40,547 bases of DNA, taken from CALBZE01 sp036381255. GTDB lineage: Bacteria > Gemmatimonadota > Gemmatimonadetes > Longimicrobiales > RSA9. Below are positions 18,766 to 30,100 of this stretch, in pieces (positions within the stretch are counted from its first letter, which is position 1; the number at the start of each line of letters is the position of its first letter). The notes under the pieces were generated by a model, which had not been told where the DNA came from, searched no databases, and saw only the letters and a program-made list of their open reading frames with translations. A program made the translations under genes and the position numbers. The DNA is taken from contig DASVDG010000067.1 of assembly GCA_036381255.1 (NCBI GenBank), positions 1-40,547 on the forward strand, written 5' to 3'.

Positions 18766-18926
18766 GGCCGAACGATCGGAACGGCGATGCTCGGCCAAAT
18801 GGTCGGAACGGCGATACTCAGCCGCATGATCGGGACGGCGATGCTCAGGCGCATGATCGGGACGGCGTTGCTCAGACGCATGGTCGGGACGGAGTTGCTC
18901 AGCCGCACGGTTCGAACGGGGTCCTC
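18766..18926 (+). repeat. 27-base minisatellite, six units
   Basis: Six diverged 27-base units run from 18766 with a common core CGGGACGGCG(A/T)TGCTC and a first part like AGCCGCATGAT. Units start at 18766, 18793, 18820, 18847, 18874 and 18901. The length is divisible by three, so two plus-strand frames read nine-residue repeats, but no gene start or conserved domain supports translation. Confidence 0.9.
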
Positions 18927-19378
18927 GGCTGCCCGGTCCGGAAAGCGATACTGGGCAGCACACCGGGCGCGGGGCCCGTACGCTGCACGGCCCCGTTCGC
19001 GCATCGCACGGGTCCCGACATCGCCGTCGATCCGTACACTCGATCCGTTCGTGGCACGCCCGGCGGCGCCGGGATCGACCCGCCCTGCGCGTGTCTCAGG
19101 CCATCGACACGCTCGATCGCGGCTGATCCGCCCTCGCGATGCTTGCGAGATCACGGATCGACGAGCTGTGCGGCAACGGGTCCACGATCCCCGAATGGGC
19201 ACCCGGCCGCGCGGCTAAGGCCGTGCGCGCGCAGGGGCGCGTGCTGGACCTCGGCGGCACGCTCTTCTTCGACGGCTACGGCCGTGCCCGCGCAGGGGCG
19301 CGCGTGCTCCCCGGACGCACCCGCTCTCGGGCGGGTGCGCGCGACCGAGTACGGTCCGGGCCGTTCCTCGAAGCCGGC

Positions 19379-19430
19379 GCACCCCGTAGCCGCACCGGTG
19401 CACCCCGTAGCCGCGCCGGTGCGCCCGATG
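19379..19430 (+). repeat. 21-base minisatellite
   Basis: Two 21-base units, GCACCCCGTAGCCGCACCGGT and the same with GCGCCGGT, followed by a partial third. 18927-19378 otherwise holds nothing I can identify. Confidence 0.75.
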
Positions 19431-19442
19431 TCGCCCGGGTCG

Positions 19443-19600
19443 TGCGTCGCCGAGCACGTCGCGGAGCGTGTGTCGCGGAGCGTGCGTCGCGGAGCGTGCG
19501 TCGCCGGGCGTGCGCCGCGGAACGTGCGTCGCCGGGCGTGCGCCGCGGAACGTGTGCCGCGGAACGTGTGCCGCGGAACGTGTGCCGCGGGGCGGGCGTC
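19443..19600 (+). repeat. 14-base minisatellite, about eleven units
   Basis: Units like GTGTGCCGCGGAAC and GTGCGTCGCGGAGC follow at exact 14-base steps (for example 19552, 19566, 19580). The length is not a multiple of three, so it is not coding. It ends 27 bases from the stop of the prolyl oligopeptidase gene. Confidence 0.88.
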
Positions 19601-19626
19601 TCGGGGCGGGCGCTCGCTGGTCGGCC

Positions 19627-21870
<2,244 letters not shown>

Positions 21871-21896
21871 GGCGGTTCCTGTCCTGGGAGGATGAT

Positions 21897-21924
21897 CCAC
21901 GGAACTGGGGTCCGTGGGATTATA
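21897..21924 (-). promoter_or_regulatory. Promoter -10 box and inverted repeat of the prolyl oligopeptidase gene
   Basis: On the minus strand a perfect TATAAT lies at 21924-21919 and contains the TAA stop of the upstream pab gene. About 43-50 bases of leader follow. Directly at the expected transcription start is CCACGGA-n7-TCCGTGG (21917-21897), a perfect 7-base inverted repeat that may be an operator or a leader hairpin. I see no good -35 box. Confidence 0.55.
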
Positions 21925-24058
21925 CACCTGCGGGTCCCCGGTCCACCACCCGGACCGCCACCCACTCCCTGAGACTGTTGATGAACCAGACGGCATCGGC
22001 GCGATCGAGGTCGGCGGGCCGGAGCACGCGCTCCTGGATGCGACCCCGCTCCAGCAGCTCGGCGCGGAACGCCCCGGCCAGCAGCCCGCATTCGCGGGGC
22101 GGTGTCCAGAGCCGCCCGTCGAGCGCGACCACCAGGTTGCCCCGGGTGAACTCGGTCAGCTCCCCGTCTTCGTTGTACAGCAGCACGTCGAACACGTCGG
22201 TGCGCTCAGCCCGGAGCGCGTCGATGGCCGCGCGGTGCGTCGTCTTGTGGTAGCGGAACGGGTCGCGGCGCGACACCGGCCGGGACGCCACGGTGACGGG
22301 GGCGGGGTCGGGCCAGGGAGCGCCCGCGACCGGCGCCGTCGCGGCTTCACCCGCACACCGCGCCGTTGCGACCGCCGGCCGCCTCAGGGGGTCCGCCGAA
22401 CCACCCACGACGACGTCCGGCCCCTCCCTCGCGGCCGACGGCGCCACCGGGAACGGCTCGCTCTCGATGCGGACCCCGGCCGTCGAGTCCACGACGACCC
22501 TGACGCGGTACGCAGGGCCTGCGCTCCCTCCGTGCCCACCGCCCTCCGCGAGACCGCCGCGCTCCTCCGCGTGGCGCTCGAGCGCCGCTCGCACGGCGTC
22601 GCGGAGGTCGGGCCAGCCGAAGTACTTCGCGGAGGCGGCGAGCCGGTCGAGGTGGCGGTCGAGCCGAACGTACCGGCCGCGTTCCAGCCGCAGCGTCTCG
22701 ATCAGTTCGAACGCCGGCGTCGCCCGCGTGAGGACGGCCGCCTTGGCGAGCGCTTCGTCGTACTCGCCGTCGGGCGTCGAATCCCAGGTGATGCCGCCGC
22801 CCACGCCGTACTCGGCGACGCCCGTCGCCGCATCGAGGTGGACGGTCCGGATCGCGACGCTGAACACGCAGTCGCCGCCGGGGCGGACCCAGCCGATCGC
22901 GCCGCAGTACACGCCGCGCGGCTCGTCCTCGAGCGCGGCGATGAGCCGCATGGTGGCGACTTTCGGCGCGCCGGTCACGGAACCGCAGGGAAAGAGCGCG
23001 CCGAGCAGCGTCGCGAGCGGCACGTCGCGTGACACGTCGGCCTCGACCGTCGACGTCATCTGGAAGACGGTCGGGTAGCGCTCGATGTCGAAGAGGCGCG
23101 GCACGCGGACGGACCCGAACCGCGCGACGCGGCCGAGGTCGTTGCGCAGCAGGTCCACGATCATGAGGTTCTCGGCGCGGTCCTTCTCCGAGGCCGCGAG
23201 GGCGCGCGCGGCGGCCGCATCCTCCTCGAGCCAGCGGCCGCGCCTCGCGGTCCCCTTCATCGGCCGCGCGACGACGCGCTCGCCGTCGCGGCGGAAGAAG
23301 AGCTCCGGCGAGGCGGAGAGGATGCGGTGCCGCCCGGTGTCGAGGTATGCGCCGAAACCGTCGCCCTGCGCCGCGCGCAGCCGTCGCCAGAACGCGGTCG
23401 CATCGCCTTCGAACCGCGCGCGCAGCCGCAGCGTGTGGTTGACCTGGTACGTCTCGCCGCGACCGATGGCCTCGCGGATCGTCGCGATGTCCGCGTCGTA
23501 GCGGGCCCGCGTGATGTTCGGCGACCACGCCGAGAGGCGAAACGGCGCGTCGGCACACGCCGCGGGCGAAGCGGCGGCGATCGGTGCGGCGCCGGGCACG
23601 GGTACGACCGCAGGCACGGGTACGACCTCGCGCTCGCGTATGCCCTCGCGCACCGGTACGCCCCCACGCACCGGTTCGCCCCCACGCACCGGCGCCGCGG
23701 CCGGGCGTCCCTCGCCAGGCGAGTCCTCGCGCGCATCGGCGGCCCGGCCCGCCGGGATCGGGCGCCGAAACACGCCGAACCACGCGAGCGGCAGCGCCCC
23801 GCGCGAGTGCGTCACGAGCGCCGGATCGAACGCCGCCGCCGCCTCGTACGCGATGAACCCGACCGCGTGCAACCCTCGCGCGGCCGCCCGTTCGACGGCC
23901 TCGATCGCCGGGCGCACCTCGTCCAGGCGCTCCGCGGCGATCACTTCGACCGGCTCGGTGAACGCGAGCCCGCCGGCCGGGACGCCGGGCTCACGAAAGT
24001 CGAGGATCGCGTGCGGCGCCGGGCGCCGGCTCGGGTTCGGACACGGGTATCGGGGCAT
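21920..24058 (-). CDS. Fused aminodeoxychorismate synthase component I and lyase (PabB-PabC)
   Basis: Residues 1-440 form the chorismate-binding PabB module, which aminates chorismate: YQVNHTLRLRARF, SPELFF, RPMKGTARRG (the Lys characteristic of ADC synthase), ENLMIVDLLRNDLGRV, GSVTGAPKVATM and EYGVGGGITWDS. Residues 455-712 form a class IV aminotransferase-like PabC module: FELIETLRLERGRYVRLDRH, YHKTTHR (candidate PLP Lys) and LTEFTRGNLVV. Together they make p-aminobenzoate for folate, with a glutaminase PabA supplied elsewhere. ATG 24058 opens MPRYPCPNPSRRP. Two insertions are odd: PVRGGEPVRGG and VPVPAVVPVPGAAP repeats near residues 120-170, and a loop in PabC (DVVVGGSADPLRRP). Its stop codon is part of the next gene's promoter. 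Confidence 0.92.
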   Translation of the reverse strand: MPRYPCPNPSRRPAPHAILDFREPGVPAGGLAFTEPVEVIAAERLDEVRPAIEAVERAAARGLHAVGFIAYEAAAAFDPALVTHSRGALPLAWFGVFRRPIPAGRAADAREDSPGEGRPAAAPVRGGEPVRGGVPVREGIREREVVPVPAVVPVPGAAPIAAASPAACADAPFRLSAWSPNITRARYDADIATIREAIGRGETYQVNHTLRLRARFEGDATAFWRRLRAAQGDGFGAYLDTGRHRILSASPELFFRRDGERVVARPMKGTARRGRWLEEDAAAARALAASEKDRAENLMIVDLLRNDLGRVARFGSVRVPRLFDIERYPTVFQMTSTVEADVSRDVPLATLLGALFPCGSVTGAPKVATMRLIAALEDEPRGVYCGAIGWVRPGGDCVFSVAIRTVHLDAATGVAEYGVGGGITWDSTPDGEYDEALAKAAVLTRATPAFELIETLRLERGRYVRLDRHLDRLAASAKYFGWPDLRDAVRAALERHAEERGGLAEGGGHGGSAGPAYRVRVVVDSTAGVRIESEPFPVAPSAAREGPDVVVGGSADPLRRPAVATARCAGEAATAPVAGAPWPDPAPVTVASRPVSRRDPFRYHKTTHRAAIDALRAERTDVFDVLLYNEDGELTEFTRGNLVVALDGRLWTPPRECGLLAGAFRAELLERGRIQERVLRPADLDRADAVWFINSLREWVAVRVVDRGPAGV

Positions 24059-24199
24059 GGGGCGGGAAGATAGGGGCGCGGCACGCGGCGCACCACGGCC
24101 GCCGCCGCTCCGGACGGATCGACCGCTCCCGGCCGCCGCGCGAGGCGCCCGCTCCGGCGACACGGTCCGCGCCCCCTGGAAGCCCGCGCGCCGCTCCGC

Positions 24200-24205
24200 T
24201 ATCGT
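24200..24205 (+). promoter_or_regulatory. Possible -10 box for leaderless transcription
   Basis: TATCGT ends five bases before the ATG of the KAS III homologue, and there is no ribosome site. A TANNNT box at this distance would start the message at or next to the ATG. No -35 box is evident. Confidence 0.35.
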
Positions 24206-24210
24206 TCGGA

Positions 24211-25194
24211 ATGCCGCGAATCATCGGGACCGGCCGCTTCCTGCCCCCGCGCATCGTCGGCAACGACGAGATCGCCGCGGCGGCGGGCGTCACGGAAGAC
24301 TGGATCGTGCGCCGCACGGGGATCCGCGAGCGGCGGGTCGCGGAGCCGGGCGTCGGCTCCGCGGCGATGGGGGCGCGGGCGGCCGAGGCCGCGCTCGAGA
24401 ACGCCGGCGTCGCGCCGGAACGCATCGGGCTGATCGTCGTCGCCACCTCGACGCCGGACCACCTGACGCCGCCGACGGCCGCGGAGATCCAGGCCGCGAT
24501 CGGCGCGTTCGAGGCGGCGTGCTTCGACCTCGAGGCCGGCTTCGCGGGGTGGATCCACGCGCTGATCACCGCCGACGCGCTGCTCCGCGCCGGGCGCGCG
24601 GCGTGCGCGCTCGTCGTCGGCGTCGACACGCTCTCGACCGTGACCGACCGCGCCGACCCGCAGACCGGCCCGCTCTTCGGCGACGGCGCCGGCGCCGTCG
24701 TCCTCGCGCCCGGCGACGGCCCGCTCCAGATCCGCGCCTCCTCCTGGTGGGCCGACGGCCGCCTCGCCGGTGCGCTCGTCCGACCCGGCGGCGGTGCGCG
24801 CATGCCGTTCGACGAACGCGTCCTGGAAGAGCGCGCGCACCTGCTGCGCATGGAGGGCACGAAGCTGTTCCGCCAGTCCGTCCGCACCATGGCACGCCAG
24901 GCCGCGATCGCGCTCGACCGCGCCGGCCTCGCCCTCGACGACGTCGCGCTCGTCGTCCCCCACCAGGCCAACCGCCGCATCCTCGAGGCGTTCGCCCGAG
25001 AGACCGGGACCCCGCTCGACCGGGTGTTCATCAACATCGACCGCTACGGCAACACCGGCGCGGCCACGATCCCGATCGCGCTCGACGAGGCCGCCGAGAC
25101 GGGGCGCCTGCCACGCGACGAGCCGATCCTGCTCGTCTCGTTCGGCGCCGGCGCGACGGCGGGGGCGGCGGTGGTGGGCGGGGGCACCCCGTAG
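24211..25194 (+). CDS. 3-oxoacyl-ACP synthase III homologue without catalytic cysteine
   Basis: The fold is plainly FabH-like: GTGRFLPPRIVGNDEI, WIVRRTGIRERRVA, VVATSTPDHLTPPTAAEIQ, LFGDGAGAVVL, VVPHQANRRILEAF (active His) and INIDRYGNTGAATIPIAL (active Asn). Length is 327 aa. The nucleophile motif FDVSAACAGF is FDLEAGFAGW here, so Phe stands where Cys should be. A Cys does occur just before FDL, but that is the wrong place. Claisen condensation through an acyl-enzyme is therefore unlikely. Possible roles are a decarboxylase, a non-covalent acyltransferase, or a partner subunit of an active paralogue. It is divergent from the pab gene; no other fatty acid gene is near. Confidence 0.85.
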   Translation: MPRIIGTGRFLPPRIVGNDEIAAAAGVTEDWIVRRTGIRERRVAEPGVGSAAMGARAAEAALENAGVAPERIGLIVVATSTPDHLTPPTAAEIQAAIGAFEAACFDLEAGFAGWIHALITADALLRAGRAACALVVGVDTLSTVTDRADPQTGPLFGDGAGAVVLAPGDGPLQIRASSWWADGRLAGALVRPGGGARMPFDERVLEERAHLLRMEGTKLFRQSVRTMARQAAIALDRAGLALDDVALVVPHQANRRILEAFARETGTPLDRVFINIDRYGNTGAATIPIALDEAAETGRLPRDEPILLVSFGAGATAGAAVVGGGTP

Positions 25195-25407
25195 CCGGCC
25201 CGAGGATCGCGGGCCCGCTCGCGTCGCCGCGGGCGCCGCACCCGCGATGAAGCGCCGGTCCCGCGCCCGCGGTCATGGGCCGGTCCCGCGGCCACGGCGT
25301 CGCGCCCACCATCCCGCGCCTCCCGGGCGCCGGGCGCCCCATCGCCGTGCGGCCGTTCCCGCGGCATCGGACTTCGCCGCGGGCTCGGTCATGCGCTCTG
25401 CTGCTCC

Positions 25408-26874
25408 CTACTCCCCGCCGCTCCTGCACGCCGCGAGCGCCAGCGCGTTCCCGACCGGCCGCTCGCCCGTGCGGTCCGACGGTCGGTTCGCGACGGCGCC
25501 GTCCACGACGAGCGTGCTCGAGCCGCCGCCGTCGAGGTTGATCGCGTCCTCCGCGCCGAGGCCGCGCATCAGCTCCGCCAGCTCTCGGAGCGACATCCCC
25601 GCGCTGTACGGCTCCTGCCGCCCGTCGACCACCACCCAGAGCACGCGGCGTCCGCCCGCCGCGATGCCGACGGCCGTGCGCGGGTGCCGGCGCTCGCCGA
25701 ACGCGGGGCTCACGCCTTCGGCGATCTCCGGCGCGAGCGCGCCGCCGCGGAGCAGCACGGGGAACCCGCCGACCGCTTCGACGGCCGCCGCGCCGGCCCC
25801 GGCCCGCCCGGACGGCGCCGGGCGCGCGATGGCGCCGTCGCCGCCGGGACGGGGCGCCTGCGCGGCGCGTTCCGGGCCACGCGACGCCGCCGCCGCCGGA
25901 ACCAGGCGCACCCACCAGCGCACCGTGTCGCCCGGCGCGAAGGCCCGCAGCCGCCGCGCCGCACGGCCGCGCGCCCGCAGCACGACCGCGTCCGGTCCGA
26001 TGGCCTGCGGCGCGGCGATGGTGTCCACGTGCACCACCACGCCCGATGCCCCGGCGCCGGCCGCCGGTCCGGAAACGATCCGTACGACCGCCGTCGCCGC
26101 GCCGGAATCCGGCGGCGCTTCCGCGCCGACCCAGCCGGTGAACAACACGGCGCCCGCGGTGTCCGCGGCGGTGGGCCGGTTCACCTGGACGAGCGGCACG
26201 ACCGCGCCGGTGCGCGCGTCGACGACCTCGCCGTTTACCTGCGCGCGGCCGATCCACCAGTCGCCATCCGCGCCGAGCGCCAGCACGGGCCGGGCGCCCG
26301 GGCCCGCCACCACCTCCCCGCCCCGCACGTGCGCGCCGACCGTCGTCCCGGCGGGCAGCCGGAAGAAGTCCGCGTTCACCGCGACGACCGCGCCCGCGCC
26401 CAGCCTCGACGTCGTCGCGCGCGCCGACGCCGGCGGGCCGGCCTTGCGCGCCTCGAACACCGGCCCGCACGTCGGCGCATCGATCTCGACGACGTGAACC
26501 GCCCACGGCCCCCGCGCGAACCACGCCCGGAAGTGGCGCACGCCCGGTGCGACGGGAACGGCGCGCAGCGAATCGGCCGCGAGCAGCACGGCCGGCACGC
26601 GGGGCTCCGCCTCCGCGGCGCCAGGCCGGGCGCCCCCGGTCGCGCCTTCCCGGGACGCGTCCCACGCCGGCGGCGAGTCGGCCGCGCGCGGAGCGCCGCA
26701 CGCGCCCGCGACCCCCGCGGCGAGGATGGCGCCGGCCAGCGCACGCGTCGCTCGCACTCGCACGCTCGCCCGCGCGATCCTCGTCCGCTCCCCCGGCGGC
26801 GCTGGCGCGGCGAAGGCGGCCCGCAGCGCCGCCCACGCCCTCGCACGCAACGGTTTCGGACGATCCTGCATCAT
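25408..26874 (-). CDS. Phosphodiester glycosidase family lipoprotein (NAGPA/DUF2233-like)
   Basis: The C-terminal part carries the family signature: RHPRTAVGIAAGGRRVLWVVVDG, then MSLRELAELMRGLGAEDAIN and LDGGGSSTLVVDG, followed by NRPSDRTGERPVGNALAL. Before it stand VVAVNADFFRL and GEVVAGPGARPVLALG. Relatives cleave N-acetylglucosamine from phosphodiester-linked sugars. ATG 26874 (or 26871) follows GGAGG. The N-terminus is basic, then a hydrophobic stretch ends in a lipobox, AAGVAGAC. Length is 488 aa. A Pro/Ala/Gly-rich insertion (ERAAQAPRPGG, then RPAPSGRAGAGAAAVEA) divides the catalytic domain. It should sit in the envelope; the substrate is unknown. Confidence 0.85.
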   Translation of the reverse strand: MMQDRPKPLRARAWAALRAAFAAPAPPGERTRIARASVRVRATRALAGAILAAGVAGACGAPRAADSPPAWDASREGATGGARPGAAEAEPRVPAVLLAADSLRAVPVAPGVRHFRAWFARGPWAVHVVEIDAPTCGPVFEARKAGPPASARATTSRLGAGAVVAVNADFFRLPAGTTVGAHVRGGEVVAGPGARPVLALGADGDWWIGRAQVNGEVVDARTGAVVPLVQVNRPTAADTAGAVLFTGWVGAEAPPDSGAATAVVRIVSGPAAGAGASGVVVHVDTIAAPQAIGPDAVVLRARGRAARRLRAFAPGDTVRWWVRLVPAAAASRGPERAAQAPRPGGDGAIARPAPSGRAGAGAAAVEAVGGFPVLLRGGALAPEIAEGVSPAFGERRHPRTAVGIAAGGRRVLWVVVDGRQEPYSAGMSLRELAELMRGLGAEDAINLDGGGSSTLVVDGAVANRPSDRTGERPVGNALALAACRSGGE

Positions 26875-27177
26875 ATCCAACGGACCTCCGGCAGAAGGAA
26901 CGATCCGGCCGCCGCCGGACGCTCGGCGGCTCGACCTGCACCCCCACGGGTGCCACGGCGCGGCCGACACGGGAATGGTTCGTGACGGCGCCGCCCGCCG
27001 CAAGTCGCGGCGGGCGCGACCGGCCTGGCCCCCGCGATTTCGCCGGTGTACCTTGCACCTTGCACCACCGCCCGGCCCCGGCGGGCCGACCGACGCGCAC
27101 GCCCCCGGCGTCGTGTAATCGGTCCGCACCCGTCCGTCCGGCGCGGCATCCGTCAGCCCCGATCCCTGGAGACCCTC
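26875..27177. other. Intergenic region between divergent genes
   Basis: About 300 bases separate the glycosidase start (minus) from the TolB-amidohydrolase start (plus), so both promoters must lie here. A TGTAAT at 27114 could be a -10 box for the plus gene but has no -35 partner. CCTTGCAC occurs twice in tandem near 27052-27067. I see no small gene. Confidence 0.4.
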
Positions 27178-30100
27178 ATGAGGACCACTCCCCGGCCCGG
27201 CTGGACCGCCGCACTCGCCCTCGCCCTAACCCTCGCCTTCGCGCCCGCGCCCGCCCCCGCGCAGGAGCCGGCCGACAGCGCGCAGGCCGACGAGAAGAAG
27301 GAGAAGAACCCGCGCCAGGAAGGGCTGCCGCTCGAGCCCGGCCGCACCCTCGAGTTCACCACGAACGAGGGCTCGTGGATCTCGCTCGACGTCAGCCCCG
27401 ACGGCAAAACGATCGTCTTCGACCTGCTCGGCGACCTCTACACGCTGCCGATCGACGGCGGCAAGGCGACGCCGCTGACCCAGGGGATGGCGTTCGACGC
27501 GCAGCCGCGCTTCAGCCCCGACGGCACCCGCATCGTCTTCACCTCCGACCGCGACGGCGGCGAGAACCTGTGGATCCTCTCGCTCGACCTGAAGGACACG
27601 GTCCAGCTCACGAAGGGGAAGACGAACCTCTATCACTCGCCCGAGTGGACGCCGGACGGGGACTACATCGTCGCCACGAAGGGGACCGGCTTCCGCCCGG
27701 CCAAGCTCTGGCTCTACCACGTGGACGGCGGCAAGGGCACCGCGCTGACCGACGAGCCGGAGAACCAGCGCATGAGCGGCGCGGCGTTCGGCCCCGACGG
27801 CCGCTGGATCTGGTTCGCCCGCCGGACCGGGACCTGGCAGTACAACTCCGACGGCGCGGACTACCAGCTCGCCGTCTACGACCGCGAGACCGGAGAGACG
27901 ACCGCGAAGTCGTTCCGCTTCGGCGGCGCGTTCCGCCCGACGCTCTCGCCCGACGGCCGCTGGCTCGTCTACGGCACACGCCAGGTCGCCGAGACGGGGC
28001 TCCGCATCCGCGACCTCGAGACGGGCGAGGAGCGCTGGCTCGCGTTCCCCGTCCAGCGCGACGAGCAGGAATCCGTCGCCAGCCGCGACGTCTACCCCGG
28101 CATGAGCTTCACGCCGGACTCGAAAGCGCTCATCGCGACGTACGGCGGCCGCATCTGGCGCATCCCGGTCGACGGGAGCGCGCCGACGGAGATCCCGTTC
28201 GAGGTCGACGTGAAGCTCGACATCGGCCCGCGCGTCGCATTCGACTACCCGATCGAGGACTCGCCGACGTTCACCGTCCGCCAGATCCGCGACGCGGTCC
28301 CCTCCCCCGACGGGACGCGCATCGCGTTCACCGCGCTCGACAGGCTCTACGTCCAGGAGCTGAACGAGCCGCTCAAGGCCAGCGGCGACGACGTCGTCCC
28401 CACCCTGACCGGCGCGCGGCGGCTGACGGAGGGCGACCGGATCGAGGCCGAGCCCGCGTGGTCGCCGGACGGACGCTGGATCGCGTACGTCACCTGGTCG
28501 TTCGACGAGGGCGGCCACATCATGAAGGTCCGCGCCGATGGCGGCGACCCGCAGCGCGTCACGCGCACGCCCGCGCTCTACCAGCAGCCGGCCTGGTCGC
28601 CGGACGGCAGCCGCATCGTCGCGGTCCGCGGCCCGGCCCGCGCCTTCGAGGAGGCGACGGGGGCGTACGCGCCGGGCGGCGCGACCGACCTGATCTGGGT
28701 CCCCGCCGACGGCGGCGAGGCGACCGTGATCGCGCCCGCGGACGTCGGCGCGCCCCACTTCACCTCCGACCCCGACCGCATCTTCGCCTACGGCCGCGAT
28801 GGCCTCGTTTCGATGCGCTGGGACGGCACCGACCGCAAGGAGCACGTCGTCGTGACCGGCCCGACCCGGGCCGGCGCGCGCCAGCCGACGCGCGCCTCGC
28901 TCGTGCTCATGGCGCCCGACGGCGAACGCGCCCTCGCCCAGGTCGCCAACGACCTCTACGTCGTCACGGTCCCGCGCATCGGCGCCGAAGCGCCGACGAT
29001 CTCCGTGACCAACCCCGAGAACGCCGCCTTCCCGGTGCGCAAGCTGACCGATATCGGCGGCCAGTTCCCGGCCTGGAGCGCGGACGGCCGCAAGGTCCAC
29101 TTCTCCGTCGGCAACGCCCACTTCGTCTACGACCTCGACGCCGCCCAGGCGTTCGAGGACAGCGTCGCCGCGGCGGCGAAGGCGAAGAAGGCGCGGTCGG
29201 AGGGCGCGGCCGCGGATTCCGCGGCCGCGAAGGACGCCGACGCCGACTCGCAGGACGACAGGAAGCAAAAGCCCGCCTACCGCCCGCTCGAGGTGCGCGT
29301 GTCCATCCAGGCGCGGCGCGACATCCCCGAGGGCGTCGCGGTGCTGCGCGGCGCGCGCGTCATCACCATGCGCGGCGACGAGGTGATCGAGGACGCCGAC
29401 ATCGTCGTCCGCGACAATCGCATCGTCGCGGTCGGCCGGCGCGGCACGGTCGAGGTGCCGGCGGACGCGGAGGTCATCGACGTCGCCGGCAAGACGATCG
29501 TACCCGGCTTCGTCGACACGCACGCGCACCTGCGCCCGTCGTTCGACATCCACCGCGACCAGGTCTGGGCTTACGCGGTCAACCTGGCGTACGGCGTGAC
29601 CACGACGCGCGATCCGCAGACCGGCACGACCGACGTCCTGACGTACAGCGACATGGTCCGGGCGGGGATGATCCTCGGTCCGCGCATCTACTCGACCGGC
29701 CCCGGCGTCTTCGGCTCGTACATCGAGTTCCCGATCAAGGACCGCGAGCACGCGGAGGACGTGCTCCGCCGCTACGCGGAGTACTACGACACGAAGACGA
29801 TCAAGATGTACATGGCCGGCAACCGCGAGCAGCGGCAGTGGATCATCGACGCCGCCCGCGAGCTGGGGCTGATGCCGACCACCGAGGGCGGGCTCGACTA
29901 CAAGTACGACCTGACGATGGTGATCGACGGCTACAGCGGCCAGGAGCACAACCTGCCCGGCTTCCCGTTCTACAAGGACGTGGTGACGCTGTTCGCCGAA
30001 TCGAAGATCGCCTACACGCCGACGATCCTCGTCGCCTACGGCGGACCGTGGTCCGAGAACTACTACTACGCCACCGAGGACGTCCTCGGCGACGAGAAGC

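Noticed and set aside
18766..18926. A repeat protein with nine-residue units
   Set aside because: Two frames are equally open, neither has a start signal or a recognisable domain, and the tract lies in a minisatellite-rich island.
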